A DNA stretch of 64,000 nt from Symbiodinium natans (Eukaryota; Sar; Dinophyceae; Suessiales; Symbiodiniaceae): positions 1 to 64,000 of the forward strand of contig CAJNDS010000097.1 in NCBI GenBank assembly GCA_905221605.1. Direction: 5' to 3'. The stretch's first letter is position 1; every line of letters begins with the position of its first letter. The notes beneath the pieces are model-generated. The model saw nothing but the letters and a program-made list of their open reading frames with translations. It had not been told where the DNA came from and searched no databases. Below are positions 35,419-46,575 of this stretch, in pieces. Both the position numbers and the translations under genes were made by a program.

Positions 35419-36281
35419 TCAACTCCTGGGGCGACACAATGATCCCAATGTGTCCAAAAAAAGGATGCCCACTGTAGGGATAGGGCGGCTAGGGCTGTAC
35501 TCTACTTGAAGTAGGGAGTCTTTCCGGCTCCAGCGCAGCTGCACTGTACGGAAAGGACTCGACTTTGACTCTTCTTGTTGGCCTCGTGTCCCTGGAGGCC
35601 TCTGCGAAAGGTTGTCGTAAAGTTTCTGTAGGGGCCTCTTGGGCTTGTGGATGATGCAGTCTCCCACTCCTGCTGCCCCCCCCCTTTCCCACCATTGAAA
35701 GGTGGTTTGGGTTCTGGGTTTTGGGAGTTGGTGCGGAGCTCTATGCACTCTGGGGCTTGGCATGGACTTAGGTACCCTTTGCTTTGCGAGCCCGTCAGGC
35801 GAAAGCTCAAAGTGCAGAACTCGTGCCTGTGGACAAAAGCGGTGGCTTTCCAAAACGGTGGATCCGAGGTAGTCATCCTCCTGAACGAGTTCTGCCGGCT
35901 GCAGCTTCGAGCAAACCATGTAGAAGATGCCACGGCAGCAGCTACATGAAGAGCTGCTCTGGACCCCATGCAGCCCAACCTTCCGACCTTGCTTTCCGAC
36001 TGCTAGTGGTTCCCTTTTGGATCACAGCAGCAGGCCGACCGAAGATCCGGGAGAGTACCCGCTGTGTCCTTGATGATCCGCCAGTCTTGGTCGAAGAGCT
36101 GGAAGCGCAGGTGCTCTCCGGCCTGGTAGTCCGCCAGCACGAAGGCCTGCGACTCCAAACGGAAATACGAGCAGAGATAGCAGAGATCGTCGTCCGACGT
36201 GCACGACAGCCTCGTCCCACACAGGATTTGTGGTGTCCTGTCATACTTGCTGGTTGTCCAAGGCTCACGATGAATGCAGTA
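35419..36281 (-). CDS. Two-exon 3' part of an unknown gene, C2-like segment
   Basis: The upstream exon starts after TTCTCCAG at 36281 and runs to about 36059. It reads YCIHREPWTTSKYDRTPQIL, then FVLADYQAGEHLRFQLFDQD followed by WRIIKDTAG; the last part recalls the end of a C2 beta-sandwich, a weak resemblance only. The next exon begins at 35953-35958 and reads CRGIFYMVCSKLQPAELVQE, GSTVLESHRFCPQARVLHFE, later RPLQKLYDNLSQRPPG and VQLRWSRKDSLLQVEYSP, ending LCRPRS-stop at 35419. A GTACCT site at 35775 could be an additional donor. Exon phase at the junction depends on which donor is used (near 36059 or 36038). Function unknown. Confidence 0.5.
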
Positions 36282-36924
36282 CTGGAGAAAACCATGCTTT
36301 CGGAATCGCTAAATGCCTTGAAGGCACTGCTCTTGTCGTAAGTGTGCTGAGCAGTTACGCAGCTCTGCTTATCATTTGATATGAGGATGCAGGTTGCCTG
36401 GATGACACGCGTGACCACCCCAGTGCCAGGCTTTCCAAGCACCACACCTTTGAAACCGGCAGCCATGGAAACAGGACAACATCAGAGACTGAAAACCTTG
36501 AAGCACGAGGACGGTCTGAAGCCCTTTAGCCGCTTTAGCCGTTTCCGGAGCTGCATTTTGTGCCTCAATCGGGTGATGGAAATATGGCTTGGTAATCCTA
36601 GCTTCTGCAGAGCATCATCGGCGGATGAGGCAGATGCTAGTCTTACCGTTTCTTGTGGTCCTTATGGTACAGTCGGCCGAGTAGGGTTCACGCTTGGGCG
36701 TTTTCTCCTCGCCTATGCGACTGAATTCAGTGCTCCTGGCGGAAACATGGCTTGACAACCAGAAATCCAAGAGAAGCACGGAAGCCTACGGAAGCACCAC
36801 GAAGATGGGGCACAAGCCCAAAGAGACAAACAAGGCGTGGAGGCCGCTGCCAAGAAGCCACAAAGCCCCAGAAAGCCAGCGCGAGAGCCAGGCCCAGAAG
36901 CCACAGAGGCCCTTGAAAAGCTTA

Positions 36925-37660
36925 GACCCCAAGCAGAATGTACCGAAAAATACCCACGTGCCAAAATTTGTGTGCCAGAAGCCATACAAGCTTGTAATAA
37001 TTGCAAGAGACGTGTTGGCTGTCGCACGGGAAAAACTCAACCGTACTCTTCCCGAACCTGGCACGGAGAAAAACAAACTTCTTTCCGCGAGCGAGACGAC
37101 ATGCAGAGTTTGCTTTCGAGACAAGACACACCTCACACACCTGCTGAGATCTGCGTGCCAGAAGCCCATACAAGCTTGATGATCTTCTTCCGCAGGTGAG
37201 ATGACATTGAAAGTTTGCTTGCGACGCAAATCTCGGCACCGGGGCTTTTTGTTTTGCAAACAATTCCAGGGACAAAGACTTGTTTTTCTCCGTGCTGGTT
37301 TCGGGGCGCAGCAGGTAAACTTCCCGTTGTTTCCCGTGCAAACGGATGACACGTCTTTTGTATCCCAAGCTTGTATGGGTTCTAGCGCACAAATCTAGGC
37401 ACGTGGGTATCTTGTCTCGCGAGCAAACTCTCAATGTCAGAAGCCTGTTCGTCTCCAGATTCGGGGCAGGCATGATGATTTTCCCTTCTTGTCCGTGCAG
37501 CAGGCAACATGTCTTTTGTATCTGAAGCATCTACGTGCTGGCGCACAAGTCTCGGCACGTGGGTATCTTGTCTGCTGTGCTTGCCTCGAACCTAGAACAG
37601 AAAAAACAAGCTTTTCTCCGCGCATGAGACGACGTTGAGAGATTTGTTGGCAAAACAAGC
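36925..37660. repeat. Cluster of direct and inverted repeat units
   Basis: Units containing ATACCCACGTGCC, TGTGCCAGAAGCC and ATACAAGCTTG occur in plus orientation near 36946-36993 and 37095-37178. They occur inverted near 37290-37420 and 37450-37575 (CAAGCTTGTATGGG, GCACGTGGGTATCTTGTCT at 37399 and 37555, 156 bp apart). Long open frames across it on both strands are produced by the repeat. It lies between two minus-strand genes. Confidence 0.7.
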
Positions 37661-38239
37661 TACAAGTAGAAGAAAAAACAATGCCTCAGAATCACCCAGG
37701 CAATAGTGGCCACCAAAAAACGCTCCACAGTCTCTGTCAAGTCAAAAAAACGATCCGGCCATGCGAACTCGGAAGTCAGCTTCGAAGCAATACTTGGTTC
37801 CTGGCACTTGCAGTACACGTCGGACTTGCCTGGTTCACAGCTTGGCGCGGCCACGGTCGTTAGGATGGGAGGTCGTAAAACGATTCACAGCCAAATCCCC
37901 GTCGGGCCCTTCCTGTGAGTGGGACGAGGTCCGCATTGCGCAGGCCCCTCGCCTTGATGATCCGCACCTGGCAATGTCTGGCCTCTCATGCCTCTCACAT
38001 TCTGTCAAGCTGCTATCAAGCATTTGCTGTCTCTTAACCCCTCCCCCAGAGGCTCCTCGATGGACTCGACGCCAGGCTGCGCGTGCGTGTCCCGAGGCGC
38101 TGGCGCAAAGAGGGGAACAGGAAGGGCCCGTTGCGGTATTGTATGCACGGCTAGGCTGAGCATGGCCGAGCAAACTGAAGGAAGCCTTTAGTGGGATCCA
38201 GGAGGCACTCCAACTTGTCAGACACCGTCTTGACACACC

Positions 38240-39317
38240 TCAAAATCTGCTGGCTTGAGGGGTTGTGCTCTGAGCTCTTCCGCCCTCAAGCTCCACTGGT
38301 TTCGTTCCAAGGGGCTTTCGCAAGTCCACGATGTCTGTGACTTGGGCGTTGTTACCGCCCTGGTGCTCAGCAAGTCGCTTCAACTCGACAGCTCTTGTAG
38401 CGAACCCTATACTGTCAACGCGCCTTCAGGCGCAAGACAACTCCAATCAGCTCGTTGAAATCAACGTTGGTGCCTGCAGGCGCTCTCAGTTGCACCCAGG
38501 AGCTGCGATCTAGCCAGCGCACAGTGATGGACTCATGCTAGCAAACAAGCAGGAGGTATGACCGTATGACCTTCGTCATGTCGGAATGTGCATGAGGCAT
38601 GAGTCTGCCGTGATGTTCAAGGATCGCATGAAGACACTCCGGAAGCGACATCAGGCCTGCACGCTCATTGTACACGGCCTTTGCGAAGGCTCTGACGAAA
38701 GGAATGCACACAAACCAAAGCAAAGCACAAGAATTTGGAGTGGTGGAAAAATTGGCTCCTACCTTGAACTAGGCCATGAACCTGGTGCATGCCCTGGTCT
38801 GGCAAACTACTTCTTCAAGCAAAGCAAGCAAGGAGAAGGGTCGCAGTTTTATGCAAGTCACAGCCATGATGTCTTGCAAGTCCTGGATGTCCGTGCCTAA
38901 GCAGCATGCACGCATGCTGAGCACACAAACATCTCAGCACTCACTGAAGTCACAGGACAAGTGCAAGAATGCTCTCTCAGCTGGACACCGAACTTTGACA
39001 GGATCTCACGGAACTCCAGGTTTTGCAAGAGCAGCTTGAACTCGATTTCCCCGATGGACTTGTCTTGGTTCACATCCTCAGGGACTCGACGCCACTCCCC
39101 GAAAAAGCCTGATCTCAAAAGCTTCTGAGACTCCCAGCGAACCGGGGCTCCGACGTAGCACTCGAAAATGTCTTGAAGGTGCCTCTTCAGGTACCGGATC
39201 TGTGCCTGCAGAGGCGCGTTTTCGGTGTACAGATGTGTAGATCAAGCCCCCTTGCAATTGGAGGTTTCGAGTCGCCAAAGCTTGGCTTTCATTTCTTGAG
39301 CATCGTTGCATGCATCG
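38240..39317 (-). CDS. Channel exons: EF-hand pair and C-terminus
   Basis: Exon 39248-39317 is a charged helix (DACNDAQEMKAKLWRLE). Exon 38989-39205 (217 bp, the longest) contains AQIRYLKRHLQDIFE and an EF-hand loop DVNQDKSIGEIE with acidic or polar groups at positions 1, 3, 5 and 7 and Glu at 12; position 6 is Lys instead of Gly. Exons 38862-38896, 38571-38604 and 38424-38473 give a second, degenerate hand ending TNVDFNELIGVVLRLK. The last exon begins GGNNAQVTDIVDLRK and ends QASRF-stop. Calcium binding by the first hand is likely and by the second doubtful. Confidence 0.85.
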
Positions 39318-41990
39318 CTGCAAGCATATTGGCATCTATGGAAATATTTGAAATATCCCATCTCCGACGCGAAAAGGGCACTAGTGCTCATGTCCTGCGA
39401 CAGCACCGAGCAATGTTTCACGAGAAAGCCTCCTCCTTTTCAGCTTCGGAGACCTTGTTAATGACCTCACATCGCTGGCACGCATAGACCGTAAAAGAAA
39501 AGACATGCATGTAATCTTCTTGTCTGGTTAATGGGGTCGACGACAACTTCAGTCTTGCGTAGCAGGCTGTTCGGGGAAGTATCTTAGACACGGGATACAA
39601 CATCGTCAGGCTAGACTCTGACAGAAGCTTGGATGCTGGCCTCGCACAAAATTCCGATAAGCATGTTGAGCACCTGGGCAAAAGGTTTGAATGAAGGCCT
39701 CGCGTCCATACATGCAATCCATGCAGGCTTTTTGGGGCAGACTGCGGCCAAGCCACGGTGAACGCACTGAGGATGATGCAGCCGAGGAAAAGATAGGCCT
39801 CGGTGCATGTCATCGCATGACGTGGTACGAATATATTGGCCAAATGACCGCAACAACAACTGCCGACCTATCAAGAGTCTTGGCAATGCACCATGATGCT
39901 GCCGAGTGCAACCTCGATCTCCTGGGCATAAGCATGCAGTCCAGTTTCTGCAGAGTTGAGAAGTCGGACAGAACTCTTCACGTCGAATACCTACCCAAGG
40001 ACTCAGTTGCAGCCGAGTGACGTCGAATACCTGAGCCAGCACATAAGGGGCGTCAAGCAGCTTCCCGCGATGCGGCTACCACCGTGCAGGTCCAAGCCCC
40101 ACAAAAGCTGTACAAGCAGAAATGAGCACTAGCAGCAGGTAACAGGGGTCTTTTCCACACACTTGCAGCTCTGAATGGAAGATTCACGGGCCCTTGGACA
40201 GTCAAGGAACAACTGCTGGACCGTCCACCAGAGTGGCGTGCATGAAGAGTGACCTGAAAAGCACTGAAGCCCTAGGAGACGCCCCGGAATATTGACTACA
40301 CTCTCAAAACTCTCAACTGTAACAGTCCAAGCACAGGCGCCTTATCGATTTCTCGACCGTGGTGAAATATCTATCCTCCATGTCTCGTGCATGGACATTG
40401 TCGGTTGCCTGGCCAAGAAGGCGGCGCAGACAGAAACAGTGAAGCAAGCATTCGTTGAAAGATGGTCCGGTTGGGTTCGGCTCGATGGGCTGGCACTATG
40501 GTTACATCTTCATGGATACTACGAACCCTCTCGGCGATTGCTCAGAAGGTGCCTGAACGACAAACTTGAAGATCAAGGCGCACGTGAATAGGATCACGAA
40601 AAGCCTCAGAAGACACGTGCACTTTTGCGACGACTCCAGAGCAGCTGTGCCAACAGTAACCCCAGGCACTCGCACATGCCGCCTGGCGACAGGCACATGG
40701 TCGTCACCACACCCCGCATTGCTGCAGAGATACCTGGTTGACACTGACAAGGAGACAATGCGCAGCAAGGTAGTATTGGCCTGCGGCCGCTCTCCCCCAG
40801 AAACCCCCAGCAAATCCCTGCCCCTCCCTTTTCCCTCATGGTGGAGGGTTTGCATGGATTCTGGGAAGTACTGGAAATGGGATGAAATGGGCTTCCTCGA
40901 ACAGACCAGGGTTTTCCGGACATTCTGGGGCGTTAGAGAGAGCCCATCCCTGAACGGCAACACGTTCTAAACATGGAACAAAATAACCTTGAGCCCTCAA
41001 TTCTCGACTCCAACTCAGTTTCAGGGACCTAACTTAAACTTAGGGATCCGGGTGCCTCAACTCCCTCCGACTCTCAGCCCGAAGTCGACTCCGAGCCCTG
41101 AAATCCCCTGCAGCTAAAGACCTTCAACAAAGACTGTCTGGTTTTGGTTTGGGGCAACAGTGCTCTTACTACTGGTCAACATAAACTGGTACAACACCAC
41201 TACCACAGTATCAAGCAACACTCCTGGAAGCGCGCCTTTCAGCAGCATCATCGCTTCCGGAAAGGCGCGCAGAAGACTCGTGAGCCGCGCCATGCGCACC
41301 AACCGAAGCCTGAAGGAGGTTTCGGGCTTAGGGTTTAGGGTTTAGGGTTTAGGGTGGCATCAAAAGAGGTAAACACACTCATGATGCCACACTCGGAGGT
41401 CTAAGCCGCCAACGCCCGCAGAATTTTGAACTCCTCAAAAAACTGACCTGGGGTTCTCAGGTCTGGTCGTTCTACGAAGCCGAACCACGGATCATGATAT
41501 AGAGCAAACCGGCCCAGCATTCAGACAAACAGGGAAGCAGAAGGAGAAACGAATCAATACAATGTGCACCGGTTGACCCTAGCGTAAGAACACAAGCGTC
41601 ACGCAAGCTGAGCTATGCAGCAGGCTGTGTGCATGTCAAGACTGCAACCCAGGGCTTCCGGCTGAGCTCTGGCGCAAACACGAGAATGATCGGAACAATC
41701 CACAGCTCACCCACCATCAGGAGCACCAGAACCTAAGCACAAGGCACCGTACCAAGCGCTGCCGACCGCAGTCGCAAGGCCAAAATGATTCCCTCTGAAC
41801 ATACTTTTCAGAAGTCGTGTTCAAAAAACGGCCTGCGTTCGGTCAATCTCGGGGGCTGGCCAGGTCAAAGATGAACCACATGTCCTGGATGCATTTCCGC
41901 TTTCTGCGGTAGCCACAGAAGCGGATGATCAGCTCCAAGGTGAAGAAAGCCTGGTGTCGCTGGCACGTGCCAGGACTACAGCTTCAAAGC

Positions 41991-42026
<36 letters not shown>

Positions 42027-42990
42027 AGCAAAGCAGGCAAAGCAAAGCAGGCAAAGCCCTCTCAAGTCCACAGGTCAGGAATCCAATCAGCCGGTGCTGC
42101 GTCCTTGAAGGCTATGCAGCCGAAGGTACGCAAAAGATGTTCTCGACAATTGGGAAGACCGGGTCCTTGTCGGCTCGAGTGCACCAAAGTGACTCCAGCT
42201 CTACGACGCTTCCATCCACGTCTCGTGGACATGACATGCCGATCTCGCACAGTGTTCTGAGGTGTTCCGAGGGAGGCTCAACTTCAGCTCTCAGATCCAC
42301 TGACCGTTCCAAGCGTCGGATTCATACAAGGAGTGGGATCGGTTCTTGTTCAGGTCCTGAGTGACCGGCGGCAACACACCCGAGGGCTTCTGCAGCAATG
42401 CAAAGGCCGACTGGGCTGCCAGGTTGCCGATTCCATGCCCAGCCACGCGCAGTAGGCGATGACCACGCCCATCGTGCCTTACACTGAGAGACTTCCCCTT
42501 CTGCAACCTTCTGCAAGCGAAAGCCCGAACGAGGCATCGAAGAGGCCCCTTTTTTGAGGGGCTGCACAAGACAAGGCCGGGCAAGGCAGGGCACTGTGAG
42601 CATGAGGTGTTTCCATCGGGCCGGAAGTCGAAAAATCTGTCTTACTAGGTCACTCGACTTTGAAGGCCTACTTCCCTTGCTCTTGTCCGTCCAGCATTGA
42701 CTGCAGAAAAAATCTGAATGTGGGTGTCAGGACATGGGAAGTTGCAAACCCAGCGGCAGGAGAAGAAAACAGGGCTTGAAGCGACAAGTCCGCAGCAGCC
42801 GTTGTGGTACGGGTTCTCCTTCACTGGCTCCTGCGGAGGCTGCAAATTTCATCTCGGCAGCAACGGCTTCACCAATGACAGGGGCTTAGCTGTCAGACCT
42901 CAGGATAGCTTCGGTTGGACAAGACGGCTCCTGGTGAGCGTCTGGGTCTACATGTTGCTTTCGCCTCTTCTGGTAGTCATGGAAGCGCTC
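38240..42990 (-). CDS. Voltage-gated cation channel with cytosolic EF-hands (5' end incomplete)
   Basis: Six-transmembrane ion-transport protein followed by EF-hand Ca2+ sensors, a combination common in alveolates. Exons from S1 to the end: 42428-42477, 42305-42356, 42130-42221, 41861-41950, 41668-41732, 41236-41309, 40697-40721, 40562-40604, 40341-40408, 40222-40253, 39892-39947, 39757-39798, 39641-39673, 39422-39465, 39248-39317, 38989-39205, 38862-38896, 38571-38604, 38424-38473, 38240-38359. All junctions agree in phase and the last exon ends in TGA. These encode about 430 residues. Eight of the introns use GC donors, the rest GT. An exon at 42899-42990 (ERFHDYQKRRKQ...) probably belongs to the N-terminal tail, but the link is missing. 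Ion selectivity cannot be read from sequence with confidence. Confidence 0.85.
39422..39947 (-). CDS. Channel exons: S6 and start of C-terminal tail
   Basis: Four small exons: 39892-39947 (TGLHAYAQEIEVALGSIM), 39757-39798 (AYLFLGCIILSAFT), 39641-39673 (VLNMLIGILCE, 33 bp only), 39422-39465 (VINKVSEAEKEEAF). Joined, they make the S6 helix and the charged helix leaving the membrane; the NMLIGILCEVI block is highly characteristic of this channel type. Confidence 0.9.
40222..40604 (-). CDS. Channel exons: S5, pre-pore and pore loop
   Basis: Exon 40562-40604 is S5 (LFVILFTCALIFKF). Exon 40341-40408 is the turret, ATDNVHARDMEDRYFTTVEK. Exon 40222-40253 gives SLFMHATLVD, the pore-helix and selectivity position with a TLVDE acidic pair (the Glu is completed by the next exon). 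This layout resembles other predicted single-domain protist channels. Confidence 0.85.
41236..41309 (-). CDS. Channel exon: S4 voltage sensor
   Basis: LRLVRMARLTSLLRAFPEAM: arginines at every third position (R, R, R, then S, then R), the hallmark of a voltage sensor. Acceptor CCTTCAG|G; donor AAAG|GCGCGC (GC type). The next exon (40697-40721) gives the S4-S5 linker MRGVVTTM. Confidence 0.9.
41328..41354 (+). repeat. Interstitial telomere-type repeat inside a channel intron
   Basis: TTAGGG plus three TTTAGGG units on the plus strand. In transcript sense this is CCCTAAA repeats ending 18 nt before the acceptor of the S4 exon. Confidence 0.95.
41668..42221 (-). CDS. Channel exons: S2 and S3
   Basis: Exon 42130-42221 ends ADKDPVFPIVENIFC. 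Exon 41861-41950 continues AFFTLELIIRFCGYRRKRK, then QDMWFIFDL, the S2 end and basic S2-S3 turn. Exon 41668-41732 is S3: VLVLLMVGELWIVPIILVF. Acidic residues in S2 (ENIF, LEL) and S3 (FDL, GEL) are where gating-charge partners sit in this fold. Donors at 41861 and 41668 are GC. Confidence 0.85.
41989..42056. repeat. (GCAA)n microsatellite
   Basis: About nine GCAA units followed by GCAAA and CAGGCAAAG variants; lies in the channel intron before the S2-S3 exon. Confidence 0.95.
42428..42477 (-). CDS. Channel exon: S1 helix
   Basis: TMGVVIAYCAWLGMES, a single hydrophobic span, after GTGTAAG|GC and before a TCG|GCAACC donor. The following exon (42305-42356, DLNKNRSHSLYESDAWN) is the extracellular S1-S2 loop. 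Confidence 0.75.
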
Positions 42991-43444
42991 CTGCACGCAG
43001 CGTAGTCTGGCTAGTAGTCTGCTTTGCCCAAGGACAAACCAAACATCGGTCCTTCCGAGGCTTGCCAGTCTCCAGCATCCTGCAAGCAAGGCAGCGTGAC
43101 GATTTTTGGTGAATTGGTGGACAGACATCAGCACGTTGATTGAACAGTTGCAATCAGTTGCAAGCACATCGCTGGCACATTGCGCATGCCCCTAAACCCG
43201 CAGCGGTTCAGTATTGACCTGGCTGTGCACAGCCGAAGGTTTGCGCAGACACGGTGGCAACCGCTGCCATTGTTGTATACGTTCGTTTGGTGGGCAAGCT
43301 TCTCGTAGTTGAGTTCATCGTGGTAGGACCACGGCCGCATCTTATTGGAATGACGCCAAACGTGCAGAGCCGAGCTGACCAGGCAAACACTCGAAAGCCT
43401 CGGCAGAAAAATGCGATTGAGATAACTCCTCAATGAAATCTATA

Positions 43445-43497
43445 AATACATATATATGTATATATACATATATACAAGGGAAGGGAAGGGAAGGGAA
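43445..43497. repeat. TATATACA stretch and (AAGGG)n
   Basis: ACATATATATGTATATATAC followed by four AAGGG units. From 43.0 to 46.5 kb no gene is supported, although charged minus-strand frames near 44.8-45.1 kb could hide exons of the channel's N-terminal tail. Confidence 0.8.
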
Positions 43498-44140
43498 AAG
43501 CGACCTGCGGGGTTATTGCCGCGGCCTACCCGACTTCCCCCCCGCCCCCCCCGCTTGTCCGGGGAGTCCTGAGTTTATGAGATTTCCCAAGTTTGTGACT
43601 TGGCGTGTCCGCAGTAACAGTGAGGATACCCTGCACAGCAGGTCGGCTTGAAGTCTTAGGCCGAAACGACGGAGGTGGTGAAATCTGCTGGAATCTAGAA
43701 ATCTACTGGATCCGAGGCAGTGTGGACTAGGACAGGGGAAGCCCTGAAACGGACACGGGTGCTGCAGTGTGCTGGAGGACAGACCACACTCCACCAAGAA
43801 TCAACGAGCTACTTGCCCAACCAGCCGTGGCGTGAGCGGCATTCTGGTGTTTTCAGAGCACGACAGTAAGGTGCAGCAGACTTTTTCCACAGGTCCCTGA
43901 CGAAAATATGCGCATTTGGTGACGACGTACTGCGCATAACGACTTCTTCGCAAAGAGGTTTAAACCGATCAGCCGAGGCTCCACACTTATAACTGTGTTT
44001 AGCCCCTACCCAACCAACCATGCCGTAAACACAGGAACAACCTTAACTTGGGGACAGGAAGACATGCTCTCGCAATGCCAATGTTGGACAGGATTCCATT
44101 TAACACCATGTTGACTGCACGTGACAGCTCGCTTCTTGAA

Positions 44141-44163
44141 ATGTGTGTGTGTGTGTGTGTGTC
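44141..44163. repeat. (TG)n microsatellite
   Basis: Uninterrupted TG run, about 11 units. Confidence 0.95.
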
Positions 44164-46523
44164 TGTGCTGCATTGCAGCATCTGGGTCCTGATCACGCCA
44201 CCCAAGAAGCGAACGAGCTTCTGCCCTCGGGTGCTGAAGGCATACCGACATGGTCAATTCTGTTCGCTACACGCTAGAACTGCACCAAGCGACTGCAAGG
44301 GCACCAACAGGTCACTAAAAAGCACATGACGTGAACAACTTCCAGGAGAAAAATATATGAAAAAAATGCAAACCGGCAGTGGCTAAGCTCACATGGACAA
44401 GCATCGGGTGCTAAACGCACCCTTCCTGTTCACGTTCCGGGTGTTGCCAGAGATGGGGTCATGCTGAAGCATGTCCTGCGGAATCGGTTCTTCGATGTTA
44501 GTCGGTGCACCCGGGCTGTAGTGGTTCAGGAGAACCTTCTCAAATCAACCTGTCCGAGCTCAAAGCTCGCTCACAGGCTCGCCTCAAAGAAGATCTCCAT
44601 GGGAACGGATCCTTTCCTGCAAGTACTCACTCTGTGATGCACACACCGAATACGCACCTGTGGCAAGCCATCGGAGAACACACCAAAACATGCCAGGGCA
44701 CTTCCCAGTCTGCACCCTGGTCTTGGTCTCCCCGGCACGATAGGCATGCTCGATCTTCGTGCTTACTTTGCGGGAATAATCTCGCCAACCTCAGGGGATG
44801 CACGGTGACCAGCCCAAAAAAGCAACTGCAGAAGCGCCGCGTCTTGTCCCGAGCGCCGTCTATCTTCCTCCACATCGATTTCTGGTCTTCTTGTACCCTC
44901 ATATCTTCCTCCTCGTTCTCGTGTGCCTTTTTTCCCTCTCCTCCCCGCTTCTCTCGCAAAGTCTCTGCTGCGAGGAACCACTCCGGTGCTCCCACTGCCA
45001 GCTCACGGCAGGGAAGGGATCCTCGGCTCCAGTGGTCTCTCTGTCTCGATTCGTTGAATGTATGGTCCCAAAAGGTACTTGTGCAACTGCAACATTCTCT
45101 GCAGTGTCATCTGCTTGTACACAAGATGCACTGGTGACTCTACACACACCGGTTCTCGCCTGCCTCCATGTTCGCACTCATCGCATCGGAATGCAAGGTG
45201 CCGAAGGACACCCAGGCACCTGCTGAAGGCTACTTGAAACACTGCCTGTTCAATTCCAAGTCATCCCCTGATGTGCCATGGTCTCTCGAATCCTGGTCAT
45301 CTCTGGGAAGCTACTTCTGGCACGGCAGCCGCAACTTTACGAATGAGATTCCTTCGTTCCACTTCTTCCTCGAGCCCTCACTCCATAAAGCTGCTACCTT
45401 GCACTGAGAAACAGGTCCACTCTTGGCCGTGCAGCAAGAAAATGTGCTGCAACCGCAGCCATTCAAGACAGCCTCCCACCTCCATCTAGAAGCAAAAAAT
45501 TGTAAGCCATGTCACCGATCTTCTGCTCGATGTAAGACTTCCCATGGCTGTTTGGGGTTGCCTGAGACTACCCACAGCAGACTGCGCGACAAGGCACGGT
45601 GCACCCAAAGTGTGCTCATCCGCACCCGCTGAACCTACTTGTCCGACTTTTGAGCCACGGCGCACACTTCGGTGGCGCATCGTCGGGAGGCGCCACGGCC
45701 ACCGAGGTTTCCTGCCGGGAGATTGTAAGTGGATAGCAGCAGCTCTCTCGCACCGAACAGCCGAACCATACAAGCCTTGGTGAACTGTTGCGTTCTGAAG
45801 TGAAATGAACCCAGGCTCGAAGGCTTCAACCACAAGTGCGGATGACTTACATCGATCGTGGAACTACATCGTGAACGTTTCTCTTTCTCCCAAGGCGCCC
45901 CCCACCTCCGGCTCAGGGGAGGCGATGCGAGTGTGCTTCGTGTGGCCCTCGGGTGAGGCTCTGAGGTGGAAAGGAAAAAAATTTAAAAAAAAATGAAAGA
46001 TGCGGACAGAATCAGAGTGAGGCGCCTCGACACTGTCCACTGACCCTGGCAGTGCAGCCGTGGAAGAGACCTGAGCTCACTGCCGAAGCCCTCCCAAGCC
46101 TGTCCCGAGGCTGCTGTGTTCTTGCACGAATCACAAATGAAGTAGCGGCAGCACACACGTATCGTGCACAAAGTTGCGAACACTCCGGAGCCGAGTCGCT
46201 GCATGGGACCCGCCCGGATCGGCGTCCTGTCGCAAAAAGATGATGAAAGGATGATCGGAGAGCATGTCAAGAGCACAAGGGTCCTCGCCCTTTGTCGAGG
46301 CCATTGAAGCATCCGGGCACAGAAGCTCGGTCAGTGCTGCTTGTTTGTAGGGCCTAGGCTTCAGGTGTGTGCGCCTGCGCGGCGGGAGACTAGAAGTCTG
46401 GTGCTATGTCAGGCTATCGGTTCATTGTCATTGGTTAGGGTCAGTTGCTCTGATGTGGGCTCGCTGCTGCCTCAAAGCGATCTTCGAGCATAAGAGAACA
46501 GCGGTGATGCTTTGGCCAGGCAC

Positions 46524-46575
46524 AATGGTATGTATGTCTGTATGTATGTATGTATGTATACATATACGTATATCT
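46524..46575. repeat. (TATG)n microsatellite
   Basis: TATG units with one CTG variant, grading into ATACATATACGTATATCT directly before the dispersed repeat at 46576. Confidence 0.9.

Noticed and set aside
36922-37530. 202-codon minus-strand open frame with repeated motifs
   Set aside because: It follows the inverted and direct repeat units, which are open on both strands.
40083-40107. Possible channel exon reading LLWGLDLH
   Set aside because: Skipping it lets the pore exon (40222-40253) join directly to 39892-39947 in phase and gives a better pore sequence.
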